Below are positions 25,400-33,478 of a DNA stretch of 64,000 nucleotides, one piece after another. Source of the DNA: an uncultured Coriobacteriaceae bacterium (lineage in GTDB: Bacteria; Actinomycetota; Coriobacteriia; Coriobacteriales; Atopobiaceae). The first letter of the stretch is position 1, and every line of letters begins with the position of its first letter. The stretch covers positions 49,799-113,798 of the forward strand of contig CACYWP010000006.1 of the NCBI GenBank assembly GCA_902778135.1. Direction: 5' to 3'. The notes below the pieces were generated by a model. The model ran no database searches. It saw nothing but the letters and a program-made list of their open reading frames with translations, and was not told the DNA's origin. The translations under genes were made by a program, and so were the position numbers.

Positions 25400-26470
25400 A
25401 TGACCCCTGTGGAGCCACTCGTTTCGATAATCATGCCGGCCTATAACGTGGACCGGTACGTTCGTCGTGCCGTGGAGAGCATCCAGAACCAGACGCTGCG
25501 CAACTTCGAGCTGCTCGTGGTGGACGATGGCTCCACCGACCAGACGGGCCGCATCCTGGACAGCCTAGCCGACCGGGACTACCGCATCACCGTCTACCAC
25601 AACGAGAACGGCGGGGCCCCTGCCGCGCGCAACTATGCGCTGGACCGTGCCCGTGGCACCTACGTGCACTTCATGGATGCCGACGACTGGATCGAGCCGC
25701 GCATGCTGGAGGACATGGTCTCCCTGGCAGGCCGCAGCATGCTGGAGCTGGTCATCACCGGCTTCTACATCGACACCTACTATGGGTCCAACGGCGAGCA
25801 CACCACCGAGGTCAAGAGCCGTCCTGACGGCCTCTATCCCACCCAGCAGGAGTTCCGCGCGGCGGCATGGCAGATGTTCGACCAGAACCTGCTGTACACG
25901 CCTTGGAACAAGCTGTACGTGCGTGAGCGCATCGAGCGGCTGGGCATTCGCTTCCGCCCGACCTTCATGGACGACTTCCCCTTCGTGCTGGACTACATTC
26001 GCGACGTCGAGCGCGTGGGCAACATCGAGCATGCGTACTACCACTTCATCCGCGAGCGTGCCGAGTCGGAGACGGCCCGGTGGCGTCCCGACCTCTACGA
26101 GAAGCGCGAGGAGGAGCACGGCTGGATGCTGGACCTCTATCGCCACTGGGGCCTGGATGGGGACGCGGCGTGCATGGAGATGATCCAGCGCCGCTACATC
26201 GAGCGACTCATCGGCTGCATCGAGAACGTCTGCAACCCCGCCTGCGAGCTGCCCCACGCCGAGAAGATCGCCCAGATCGAGGCGATGATCACCAGCGACC
26301 GTGCGCAGTTGGCGGTTGCGACGGCCCATCCGCGCAGCCGCATGATGAAGACGATGCTGGTGCCCATCAAGACGCAGAACGCGCGCCTGGCCTATCGGGA
26401 GGGAAAGCTCATCTCCTACGTCAAGCGGCGCAACACGTGGATGTTCGCGACCCTGAAGGCCAAACGGTAG
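25400..26470 (+). CDS. Glycosyltransferase family 2
   Basis: A 356-residue GT-A-fold glycosyltransferase. The N-terminus has VSIIMPAYNVDRYVRRAVES and VVDDGSTDQTG, and the metal-binding DxD is MDADDWIEPRML. The C-terminal third is helical and basic, typical of enzymes that decorate cell-surface glycans or teichoic acids. No membrane segments. The acceptor is unknown. It is isolated, with a 178-base gap before it and a strong terminator after. Confidence 0.88.
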   Translation: MTPVEPLVSIIMPAYNVDRYVRRAVESIQNQTLRNFELLVVDDGSTDQTGRILDSLADRDYRITVYHNENGGAPAARNYALDRARGTYVHFMDADDWIEPRMLEDMVSLAGRSMLELVITGFYIDTYYGSNGEHTTEVKSRPDGLYPTQQEFRAAAWQMFDQNLLYTPWNKLYVRERIERLGIRFRPTFMDDFPFVLDYIRDVERVGNIEHAYYHFIRERAESETARWRPDLYEKREEEHGWMLDLYRHWGLDGDAACMEMIQRRYIERLIGCIENVCNPACELPHAEKIAQIEAMITSDRAQLAVATAHPRSRMMKTMLVPIKTQNARLAYREGKLISYVKRRNTWMFATLKAKR

Positions 26471-26505
26471 GCCTCCGGCATCTCCGCGACAGCCCTGTCA
26501 GCAAA

Positions 26506-26550
26506 GCGGCGGGGTGCGCCAGCCTCATACGAGCTCGCGCACCCCGCCGC
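26506..26550. terminator. Bidirectional terminator
   Basis: GCGGCGGGGTGCGC pairs perfectly with GCGCACCCCGCCGC over 14 bp, with a 17-base loop, between the convergent glycosyltransferase and pyrE genes. Confidence 0.75.
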
Positions 26551-26583
26551 CTCTCGCATTCTCGGACTCGGGCGGTGTCGGGC

Positions 26584-27249
26584 CTATGCCTTTACCCCGT
26601 ATTGCTCGTAGTAGGCATCGATGGCGGCCTTGAGCTCGGGCGTGATGACCGTGCCGTCCAGCGCTTCGACGACCTCGCTCATGCTGACGATGGCCGCGGT
26701 GGGGAAGCCGTACTTCTCGCTGACCTCGTCGATGGCCGCCATGGTGCCGCTCTTGCCCACCTCCTGGCGGTTGAGCGAGACCATCAGGCCCACGACTTCG
26801 ACGTCAGCCGCAGCCATAAGCTTCGGATAGGTCTCGTCGATGCTCTTGCCGCTGGTGGTCACGTCCTCCACGATCACCACGCGGTCGCCGTCGTGCAGCT
26901 CCGCGCCGAGCAGCGACCCCTTGTCGGCGCCGTGGTCCTTGGCCTCCTTGCGGTCGGAGCAGTACCGGATCTCCTTGCCATAGAGGTCATGGTAGGCGAT
27001 GGCCGTGATCACCGACAGGGGGATGCCCTTGTAGGCCGGCCCGAACACCACGTCGAAGTCGTCGCCAAAGCGCTCGTGGATGGCCTGGGCGTAGGCGCGC
27101 CCCAGGCGCTCCAGCTGGCCGCCGGTCACATAGGCACCCGCGTTCATGAAGAAGGGCGACTTGCGTCCGCTCTTCAGCGTGAAGTCGCCGAACTTCAGCA
27201 CGTTGCTCTCCACCATGAACTCGATGAACTCCTGCTTGTATGCCTCCAT
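26584..27249 (-). CDS. pyrE: Orotate phosphoribosyltransferase
   Basis: Makes orotidine 5'-phosphate from orotate and PRPP in pyrimidine synthesis. 221 residues with the PRPP-binding loop VVIVEDVTTSGKS, LKSGRKSPFFMNAGAY at the substrate side and a YKGIPLSVITA motif. ATG 27249 is preceded by TAGGAG. Other pyr genes are not nearby, so it seems to be transcribed alone. Confidence 0.95.
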   Translation of the reverse strand: MEAYKQEFIEFMVESNVLKFGDFTLKSGRKSPFFMNAGAYVTGGQLERLGRAYAQAIHERFGDDFDVVFGPAYKGIPLSVITAIAYHDLYGKEIRYCSDRKEAKDHGADKGSLLGAELHDGDRVVIVEDVTTSGKSIDETYPKLMAAADVEVVGLMVSLNRQEVGKSGTMAAIDEVSEKYGFPTAAIVSMSEVVEALDGTVITPELKAAIDAYYEQYGVKA

Positions 27250-27340
27250 GGGTCTCCTATCCATATGGGTTGCATCTCATCCGAACTATCTTAGCGAACC
27301 GACTGGGCGGTCAGGCCGTGCGGCATCGTCGCGTCCCTGC

Positions 27341-27919
27341 CTACAGCTGGCTGGCAATACCGTCTGAAAGGCACTTTTCGACAATGTCGGCGGCCTCTTG
27401 GGCCATCACGAGGAACTCCTCGGCGAAGTTGCCCTTCAGCTTGCGCAGGGCATAGTCCGCCACGCTCATCTTTCCGGGTGGGCGACCGATACCGCAGCGC
27501 ACACGCGAGAAGTCGCGGGTTCCCAGCTTGTCGGCGATGGAACGCAGGCCGTTGTGGGCGTTCAGCCCTCCACCCCATTTGACCTGGATGCGTCCCTGAG
27601 GCAGGTCCACCTCGTCGTGCACGACAAGTATCTCGGCGGGGGAGACCCTGTGTGCTCGTGCCAGCTTGGACAGCGGCCCTCCGCTGGTGTTCATGTAGCT
27701 CTGCGGCTTTGCCAGGATGACCTCGCGCGTCTCCAGGCCATAGTGGGTCTTGACCGTCGCGACGTCACAGCCTCCCTCGCTCTTCCAATAGCGCACGCCA
27801 AACCGCTCGGCCAGCGCGTCCACGACGGCAAAGCCGGCGTTGTGCCGCGTCAGTTCGTACTCTGAGCCGGGGTTGCCCAGTCCGCACACGATGCGAATCT
27901 CCTTGGGAACAGCTGCCAC
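27341..27919 (-). CDS. pth: Peptidyl-tRNA hydrolase, bacterial Pth1 type
   Basis: Recycles tRNA from stalled peptidyl-tRNA. 192 residues with VCGLGNPGSEYELTRHNAGF (catalytic His), KPQSYMNTSG and VVHDEVDLPQGRIQVKWGGG. Start is GTG at 27919 with AAGGAG close by; a GTG at 27934 is possible. The window also has a Pth2-type enzyme at 41379. Confidence 0.96.
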   Translation of the reverse strand: MAAVPKEIRIVCGLGNPGSEYELTRHNAGFAVVDALAERFGVRYWKSEGGCDVATVKTHYGLETREVILAKPQSYMNTSGGPLSKLARAHRVSPAEILVVHDEVDLPQGRIQVKWGGGLNAHNGLRSIADKLGTRDFSRVRCGIGRPPGKMSVADYALRKLKGNFAEEFLVMAQEAADIVEKCLSDGIASQL

Positions 27920-27960
27920 GTCCTCTCCTTCCACGCACCTTCACGTAGAAGGATACGTCA

Positions 27961-28160
27961 TTCGACCGTCTGGGACGGTTCTCCACGGTCGAAACGTCTG
28001 ATACCACCCGACCGTCTGGGACGGTTCTCCCCGGTCGAAACGTCTGATACGACCCGACCATCTGGGACGGTTCTCCACGGTCGAAAACCGCATCGGGAAA
28101 AGCCCCTTTTCATGAGCTCAATGGCGTTTCGACCAAGGAGAACCGTCCCAGATGGTCGAA
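27961..28160. repeat. Cluster of four REP-like palindromes (three tandem, one inverted)
   Basis: Three head-to-tail units start at 27963, 28009 and 28055, with an exact 46-base period; units one and two differ at two positions. Each has TTCGACCGTCTGGGACGGTT-type sequence with 9-base arms (ACGGTCGAA). A fourth unit at 28128-28160 is inverted and shares the CCATCTGG variant with unit three, giving a BIME-like pair. The 33-base unit at 27961-27993 is identical in reverse complement to 6942-6974. No spacers unique to each repeat, so not CRISPR. It sits between pth and tRNA-Gln. Confidence 0.9.
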
Positions 28161-28346
28161 GGCCTATTGTGGGTTGGCTGTCCGAGTGGCAGGGCTGCGA
28201 CCACAGAGAGCGCCGCCGGGACGTCTATTGACCGTACTCTGGGAGCAAGCGACGCCCACACCCGTCAACCCAACGACGGAGGGACAGGTACCCATCCCTG
28301 CTATGGGGCCGTCGTGACAAATGGGGACCAAACGGTGGTTATCTAC
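28161..28346. other. Gap with no gene seen
   Basis: Part of the 470-base stretch between pth and tRNA-Gln. No frame has plausible coding character. Only REP-like units (left) and the tRNA terminator (right) can be recognised. Confidence 0.4.
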
Positions 28347-28378
28347 GCAAAAGGCCAGCGGCTATACCACCGCTGGCC
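28347..28378 (-). terminator. Terminator of tRNA-Gln
   Basis: GGCCAGCGG and CCGCTGGCC form a perfect 9-bp stem with an 8-base loop. Read on the minus strand it is followed by TTTTGCG, placing it 12 bases downstream of the tRNA. Confidence 0.75.
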
Positions 28379-28389
28379 TGCTGTTTTGT

Positions 28390-28464
28390 TGGCTGGGGCA
28401 CTAGGATTCGAACCTAGGTTGGCGGCACCAAAAACCGCAGTCCTAACCACTGGACGATGCCCCA
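28390..28464 (-). tRNA. tRNA-Gln (anticodon TTG)
   Basis: On the minus strand a full cloverleaf can be folded: acceptor TGGGGCA/TGCCCCA, D-arm GTCCAGTGGTTAGGAC, anticodon stem GCGGT/GCCGC with loop TTTTGGT (anticodon TTG), and T-arm CTAGG-TTCGAAT-CCTAG. The discriminator is G, as in tRNA-Gln, and the CCA end is encoded. Upstream an extended -10 (TGCTACACT) lies about 40 bases before the 5' end. A terminator follows. Confidence 0.95.
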
Positions 28465-28675
28465 GTGCAATCGCTGCGCTGGGCTCCCAGCCACGCAAAC
28501 CTTAGTGTAGCATCCTTTCGCGGCTCAGCGCCACCATCTGTCGACACAAACCTGAACCTATGGGCTTATCCTGACTTCCCGGCGAGTGGTAGGGTTTTAT
28601 CGGTCTGACGTTATATTATGGTACGTGCCACCTTTGGCATCATTTATGGGATAGCGAACCTATCTGGAGGCTTAT

Positions 28676-30091
28676 ATGCCAATGACCGCGATCGTCCTCG
28701 CCGCAGGTGAGGGAACGCGTATGAAGTCCGCCCACCCCAAAGTCTCCCACAAGCTCCTCGACAAACCGCTGGTCTGGTGGCCGGTCAACGCCGCACGCCA
28801 AGCCGGGGCCAGCCGCATCGTCGTGGTCGTAGGGCATGGGGCCGACGAGGTGCGGGCCATCTTTGCCAACGATGTCGACGTCGAATGCGTCGAGCAGACC
28901 GAGCGGCTGGGCACCGGACACGCGATGATGTGCGTGCGCGACGCCCTGGGAGACTTCGAGGGCCCGACCGTCGTCCTCTATGGCGACACGCCGCTCATGC
29001 GCGCAGAGACCATCTCCAACCTGGTCGAGCACACCAAGGCTGGCCACTATGCCTGCACCGTGCTGACCATGAGCCCTGCCGACCCGACCGGCTATGGCCG
29101 CATCAAGCGCGATGCGGACGGCAACGTCCTGGCCATCGTCGAGCACAAGGACTGCACCCCCGAGGAACAGGCGACGCTGACCGAGTGCAACTCGGGCATC
29201 TACTGCTTCTGCGGCAGCCGCCTGTCCGCCAACATCGACAAGATCGGTAACGACAACGCCCAGCACGAGTACTACCTCACCGACATGGTGGGCATCTATC
29301 GCGAGATGGGCGAGCCCGTCTCCGCGCTGCTCGCCTCCGACGACTCCGAGCTGCTGGGCGTCAACTCGCGCATCCAGTTGGCCCAAGTCACCAAGATCAT
29401 GCAACGTCGCATCAACGAGGGCCTGATGGCCTCTGGCGTGACGATGCTCGACCCCGACCAGGTTTGGGTCGGTGCCGAGGTGACCGTCGGCCAGGACAGC
29501 GAGCTGCTGCCCCAGACGATGCTGTGGGGAGACACCCACATCGGTCGCGACTGCGTCATCGGCCCGAACACGCGCCTGACCGACACGACCGTCAGCGATG
29601 GCGCGAGCGTGGAGGAGACTGTCGCGCTGCAGGCCACCATCGAGGCCAATGTGACCGTCGGCCCCCGCGCCTACCTGCGCCCCGGCGCACACCTGCTGGA
29701 AGGCGCGCACGTCGGCACCCACGTCGAGATCAAGAACTCCACCATCGGGCGCGGCTCGAAGGTTCCGCACCTCTCCTACATCGGCGATACGACGATGGGC
29801 GAGGGCGTCAACATCGGCGCCGGCTCCATCACCTGCAACTATGACGGCGTGTTCAAGCACCGCACCAGCATCGGCGACAACGTGTTCGTGGGTTCGGACA
29901 CCATGATGGTCGCACCGGTCGCGATTGGCGACGGCGCGCTGGTCGGCGCCTCCAGCTGCATCACGGAGGACGTTCCGGCAGGTGCGCTGGCCATCGAGCG
30001 CAGCGAGCAGGTCATGATCAAGGGATACGCTACCAAGCGGATGGCGCGTCTGAAGGAGCAGAAGGCAGCGAGCGAGAAGGAGCGTAGCTAG
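28676..30091 (+). CDS. glmU: Bifunctional GlmU: GlcNAc-1-P uridyltransferase / GlcN-1-P acetyltransferase
   Basis: Makes UDP-GlcNAc for peptidoglycan and wall polymers. 471 residues: the N-terminal pyrophosphorylase domain has LAAGEGTRMKSAHPKVSHKL and GDTPLMRAETI, and the C-terminal left-handed beta-helix has hexapeptide repeats and NYDGVFKHRTSIGDNVFVGS. A TATATT -10-like sequence lies 60 bases upstream. prs follows with no gap. Confidence 0.97.
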   Translation: MPMTAIVLAAGEGTRMKSAHPKVSHKLLDKPLVWWPVNAARQAGASRIVVVVGHGADEVRAIFANDVDVECVEQTERLGTGHAMMCVRDALGDFEGPTVVLYGDTPLMRAETISNLVEHTKAGHYACTVLTMSPADPTGYGRIKRDADGNVLAIVEHKDCTPEEQATLTECNSGIYCFCGSRLSANIDKIGNDNAQHEYYLTDMVGIYREMGEPVSALLASDDSELLGVNSRIQLAQVTKIMQRRINEGLMASGVTMLDPDQVWVGAEVTVGQDSELLPQTMLWGDTHIGRDCVIGPNTRLTDTTVSDGASVEETVALQATIEANVTVGPRAYLRPGAHLLEGAHVGTHVEIKNSTIGRGSKVPHLSYIGDTTMGEGVNIGAGSITCNYDGVFKHRTSIGDNVFVGSDTMMVAPVAIGDGALVGASSCITEDVPAGALAIERSEQVMIKGYATKRMARLKEQKAASEKERS

Positions 30092-31087
30092 ATGTATCAG
30101 GATCTGAGCAAGCCTTTCAACGTCCAGAAGAACATCAAGCTCTACACCGGCACGGGCAATCACGCGCTGGCGAAGAAGGTCGCCGACGAGCTGGGTTTGG
30201 AGATCAGCGGCCTCGAGCTGTCCAAGTTCGCCAACGGCGAGGTGTATGCCCGCTTTGACGAGTCGGTACGCGGCGACGAGGTCTTCATCATCCAGTCCAT
30301 CGCTGGCACCAACGTCAACGACCTGCTGATGGAGCTGCTCATCGCCACCGATGCGGCCAAGCGCGCCAGCGCCGCCTCGATCACCGCCGTCATCCCGCAC
30401 TACGCCTATGCCCGCCAGGACCGCAAGGCCGCCTCGCGCGAGCCCATCACCGCGCGTCTGGTTGCCAACCTGCTGGAGGCCTCCGGCGTCGACCGCGTCA
30501 TCACGCTCGACCTGCACCAGGGCCAGATCCAAGGTTTCTTCGACATTCCCGTCACCCATCTGACGGCCCTCTACCTCTTTGGCGACTACTTCAAGTCCAA
30601 GGACTTCGACTGGGACAACACGGTCGTCGTGTCGCCCGACGCCGGCCGCGCCAAGCATGCCAAGAAGCTCTCCGACTACCTGGGCTGCAGCCTGGCCATC
30701 GCCCACAAGGGCCGTCCGCGCCACAACGTCGCCGAGGTCATGTCGCTCATCGGCGACATCAAGGGCAAGACCTGCATCATCAACGACGACATGATCGACA
30801 CCGCCGGCACGCTGGTCGGCTCCATCAACGAGCTGAAGCGTCAGGGTGCGGGCGACATCTACGTCAGTGCGACGCACGGCATCTTCTCTGGCCCGGCCAT
30901 CACGCGCCTGCAGGAGGCCCCCATCGTCGAGTGTGTGGTCACCGACGCGATTCCGTGCTTCATGGCCGACCGCCCCGGCTCCAAGATCAAGACGATCACC
31001 GTTGCCAACGAGCTGGCCGAGGCCATCCATCACGTCTACCTCAACGAGCCCACGACGGCCATCTTCGGCGGAGACCTCAACCTGTAA
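30092..31087 (+). CDS. prs: Ribose-phosphate pyrophosphokinase
   Basis: Makes PRPP from ribose 5-phosphate and ATP. 331 residues with FANGEVYARFDESVRGDEV, HYAYARQDRKAASREPI (flexible loop) and the PRPP-binding INDDMIDTAGTL. The ATG is directly after the glmU stop, so the two are coupled, as in many Gram-positives. Confidence 0.97.
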   Translation: MYQDLSKPFNVQKNIKLYTGTGNHALAKKVADELGLEISGLELSKFANGEVYARFDESVRGDEVFIIQSIAGTNVNDLLMELLIATDAAKRASAASITAVIPHYAYARQDRKAASREPITARLVANLLEASGVDRVITLDLHQGQIQGFFDIPVTHLTALYLFGDYFKSKDFDWDNTVVVSPDAGRAKHAKKLSDYLGCSLAIAHKGRPRHNVAEVMSLIGDIKGKTCIINDDMIDTAGTLVGSINELKRQGAGDIYVSATHGIFSGPAITRLQEAPIVECVVTDAIPCFMADRPGSKIKTITVANELAEAIHHVYLNEPTTAIFGGDLNL

Positions 31088-31101
31088 GGACCAGCGCAGA
31101 G

Positions 31102-31183
31102 TTCGACCAAGGAGAACCGTCCCCGACGGACCAAAGGGAACCGTCCCCGACTCGTCCGTCGGAGACGGTTCCCTTTGGTCGAA
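31102..31183. repeat. Compound REP-like palindrome
   Basis: An 82-base element of the same family as 6942 and 27961. Outer arms TTCGACCAA/TTGGTCGAA enclose one unit (GGAGAACCGTCCCCGACGG) and a perfect 17-bp hairpin, GACCAAAGGGAACCGTC with its complement (31129-31145/31164-31180). It directly follows prs and could also end that transcript. Confidence 0.85.
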
Positions 31184-31312
31184 GACCGAGAGGGCCGTTC
31201 GACCTGCACTGATGTCGTGCATTTCGTTCTTATTGAGGATGTTGCGAACGAGGTGCATTCGTTATGCGCAAAGTATAAGGTAGATAGGCTGTTTTTCGGA
31301 AAGGACGCTTCG

Positions 31313-32410
31313 ATGGCCTTCTCTATGCCCGCCTATCGCCAACCAGACTTCTCGGATCCGTCGCTTGTCGCCGCTCCCGATGTGACATGGGCACCCGTCG
31401 AGACGAGGGGCGTTGCACCGCGGAGATATCATTCCACATCCATGCACCCCGAGTACCTGAAGGTGGCGGGGCAATGGGTGCTGGTCGATGGCATTGCCAT
31501 GGACGACGTGATCCGCATGCGCCCCGACGGTCGCATCCAGGTGGTGCCCGAGCGCATGCTCAAGACCACCGACAAGGTCGCACTGGGTAGGCGAGAGCGT
31601 GGCGAGGATGGCATTCTGGTATGGGCCCATGGGTTCGATGCCGAAGCTACCGAATCGAAGGACCAGTTCTCCTTCCGAGCTGGTCGCAGCCGCGAGACAT
31701 CCTATGCACGCGATTACGACCAGCTGGTGGAGCTGCTGTGCCACGAGCGTGAGCACGGCAATGTGCTTTGGGTGATGGGGCCGGCGTTCACCTTCGATGC
31801 CGATGCCCGCCACGCCATGCAACGTCTGGTGGAGTGCGGCTTCGTGCAGGGCGTGATGGGTGGCAACGCCCTGGCCACCCACGACCTGGAGGGTGCCTAC
31901 CTGCACACGGCCCTGGGCCAGGACATCTACACCCAGGAGTCGGTGCCGCTCGGCCATTACAACCATCTCGACGTCATCAACGAGGTGCGTCGTGCGGGCT
32001 CCATCAGGCGCTTCGTGGAGGACAACGACATCCACGACGGTATCATGCAGGCCGTGGTGCGCCGCGACATCCCCTTCGTGCTGGCCGGCTCCATTCGCGA
32101 CGACGGCCCGCTGCCCGAGGTGATTTCCGACGCCTACAAGGCGCAGGGGGCGATGTACGAGCTCATCCACGAGGCAACGACCATCGTCTGCATGGCCACC
32201 ATGCTGCACAGCATTGCGACGGGCAACATGGCCGCCTCGTACCATGTGTGCGCCGATGGGACGGTGCGCCCCAAGTACTTCTATGCGGTCGACGCGACCG
32301 AGTTTGCGGTCAACAAGCTACGCGACCGCGGATCGCTCGCGGCCACCACGATCGTCGCCAACGCCCGTGACTTCATCCAGATTCTCGCCGGCAGGCTGGG
32401 ATGCCTGTAG
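31313..32410 (+). CDS. LOR/SDH-domain protein (TIGR00300 family, arginine dihydrolase/ornithine-cyclodeaminase-like)
   Basis: A 365-residue protein matching the family found alone or fused to arginine dihydrolase (ArgZ/AgrE) and LOR/SDH enzymes. Recognisable are VMGGNALATHDLEGAYLHTA, PLGHYNHLDVINEVRRAGSI, VPFVLAGSIRDDGPLPEVI-type (here IPFVLAGSIRDDGPLPEVI) and MATMLHSIATGNM. The N-terminal part (1-110) is the small family-specific domain. Stand-alone members have been linked to ornithine deamination; the activity here is uncertain. The ATG at 31313 has AAAGGA nine bases before it. Confidence 0.8.
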   Translation: MAFSMPAYRQPDFSDPSLVAAPDVTWAPVETRGVAPRRYHSTSMHPEYLKVAGQWVLVDGIAMDDVIRMRPDGRIQVVPERMLKTTDKVALGRRERGEDGILVWAHGFDAEATESKDQFSFRAGRSRETSYARDYDQLVELLCHEREHGNVLWVMGPAFTFDADARHAMQRLVECGFVQGVMGGNALATHDLEGAYLHTALGQDIYTQESVPLGHYNHLDVINEVRRAGSIRRFVEDNDIHDGIMQAVVRRDIPFVLAGSIRDDGPLPEVISDAYKAQGAMYELIHEATTIVCMATMLHSIATGNMAASYHVCADGTVRPKYFYAVDATEFAVNKLRDRGSLAATTIVANARDFIQILAGRLGCL

Positions 32411-32444
32411 CTTCCGCCTGACGGATCCAGCTCGCAACGCATGC

Positions 32445-32475
32445 AACGAGCCCCTCGTCCGAGGGGCTCGTTCTG
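32445..32475. terminator. Bidirectional terminator
   Basis: AACGAGCCCCTC and GAGGGGCTCGTT form a perfect 12-bp stem with a GTCC loop, followed by CTGTC. Lies between convergent genes. Confidence 0.8.
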
Positions 32476-32533
32476 TCGCATGGATATCCTGCTGGGCACC
32501 GCCGTGGCCCGTGGCACCGGCCACGAGCTACGA

Positions 32534-33448
32534 TTACGCGAACGCGCTGCAGATGGCGTCCAGCATCATCACGGCGAAGGTCTGGGCGTCGCCGGTGGTG
32601 AAGGTGCCGTCATAGATGCCGCCGAAGGGCAGCTGGATGCGCACGACGGGCGGCTTGCGACGCGAGCTCTCGAAGGCGGTGCGGATGCGTTGGGGCAGCG
32701 TGTCGATGTCGTCGGTGCTCAGGTTGGGGATCTTGATCTTGGCCGTGCTCGGCTGCGTGGCGGTGGCCAGCACCAACACGATCATGTCGCCCTCGCGCGA
32801 GCGATCGGGGCTGTCCACCAGGTCCAGGCCGCTCTTGTCGGTGGTGGCGGAGGCCAGGTTCCAGATGCGCCCGACGACGTTGCGCGAGATGGGGTCCTCT
32901 GCGGTCAGCGAGATCTGCATGCGCTCCAGGACCTCTGCGGCACGTGCGAAGCCCATGCCGCCCATGGGATGGGGTCCCGCGGCGGGTTTGCCGCCCCACA
33001 CGTGGTGCAGGCGGTCGATCGCGTCGAAGGTGTCGGGGAAGGCCATGCCGTCCGCCAGCTGTCCCTGGCTCTCCTGGAACTGCTTGACGGCGGCCTCGGT
33101 GTGCACCCCGTAGTAGCCGTCAGGCTTGCCACAGGAGAAGCCGAGGATGTTCAGGCAGGTCTGCAGCTGGCGCACGTCCGCCCCGTGGAAGTTGGGCAGG
33201 CGCAGGTAGAGCGTGCGATCGCCCATGCGGTAGCCCTCGTCGACCAACGTCGACCAGGTCGCGGCATCGACCTCCGAACCCAACGGCAGGCCATGGTCCA
33301 GGCGGAACCGTGCCACGGCCGTGGCGGTCGTCGCCCCGAACGCCTTCCCCTGGCGCTCGTCCTCGCTCGTCTCGTAGCCAAGCGCGGCCAGTCGCGCCTG
33401 GATGTCCTCTACCGCGGCGCCAGTCGCGCCCTCCCTGATAGGCTCCAT
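32534..33448 (-). CDS. Cytoplasmic protein with two peptidoglycan-binding-like domains
   Basis: A 304-residue protein without a signal peptide. Two PG_binding_1-type repeats are seen: residues 5-55 (REGATGAAVEDIQARLAALG) and 82-140 (GADVRQLQTCLNILGFSCGK, DGYYGVHTEAAVKQFQESQG). The C-terminal half does not match an amidase in its visible motifs. Two such repeats in a non-secreted actinobacterial protein recall CwlM, the cytoplasmic regulator of peptidoglycan precursor synthesis, but homology cannot be claimed. It follows a polyprenyl synthase and galE, a cell-envelope context. Confidence 0.78.
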   Translation of the reverse strand: MEPIREGATGAAVEDIQARLAALGYETSEDERQGKAFGATTATAVARFRLDHGLPLGSEVDAATWSTLVDEGYRMGDRTLYLRLPNFHGADVRQLQTCLNILGFSCGKPDGYYGVHTEAAVKQFQESQGQLADGMAFPDTFDAIDRLHHVWGGKPAAGPHPMGGMGFARAAEVLERMQISLTAEDPISRNVVGRIWNLASATTDKSGLDLVDSPDRSREGDMIVLVLATATQPSTAKIKIPNLSTDDIDTLPQRIRTAFESSRRKPPVVRIQLPFGGIYDGTFTTGDAQTFAVMMLDAICSAFA

Positions 33449-33478
33449 TTCCCTCTCCCCATTCGTGCAGGTCCCGAC

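Noticed and set aside
27961..28160. Possible CRISPR array (regular repeats)
   Set aside because: The 46-bp period contains no unique spacers; whole units are duplicated and one is inverted.
28640..31258. 872-codon open frame opposite glmU-prs
   Set aside because: It is the antisense shadow of two clear enzymes in a GC-rich genome; the protein is Gly/Val/Asp-rich without domains.
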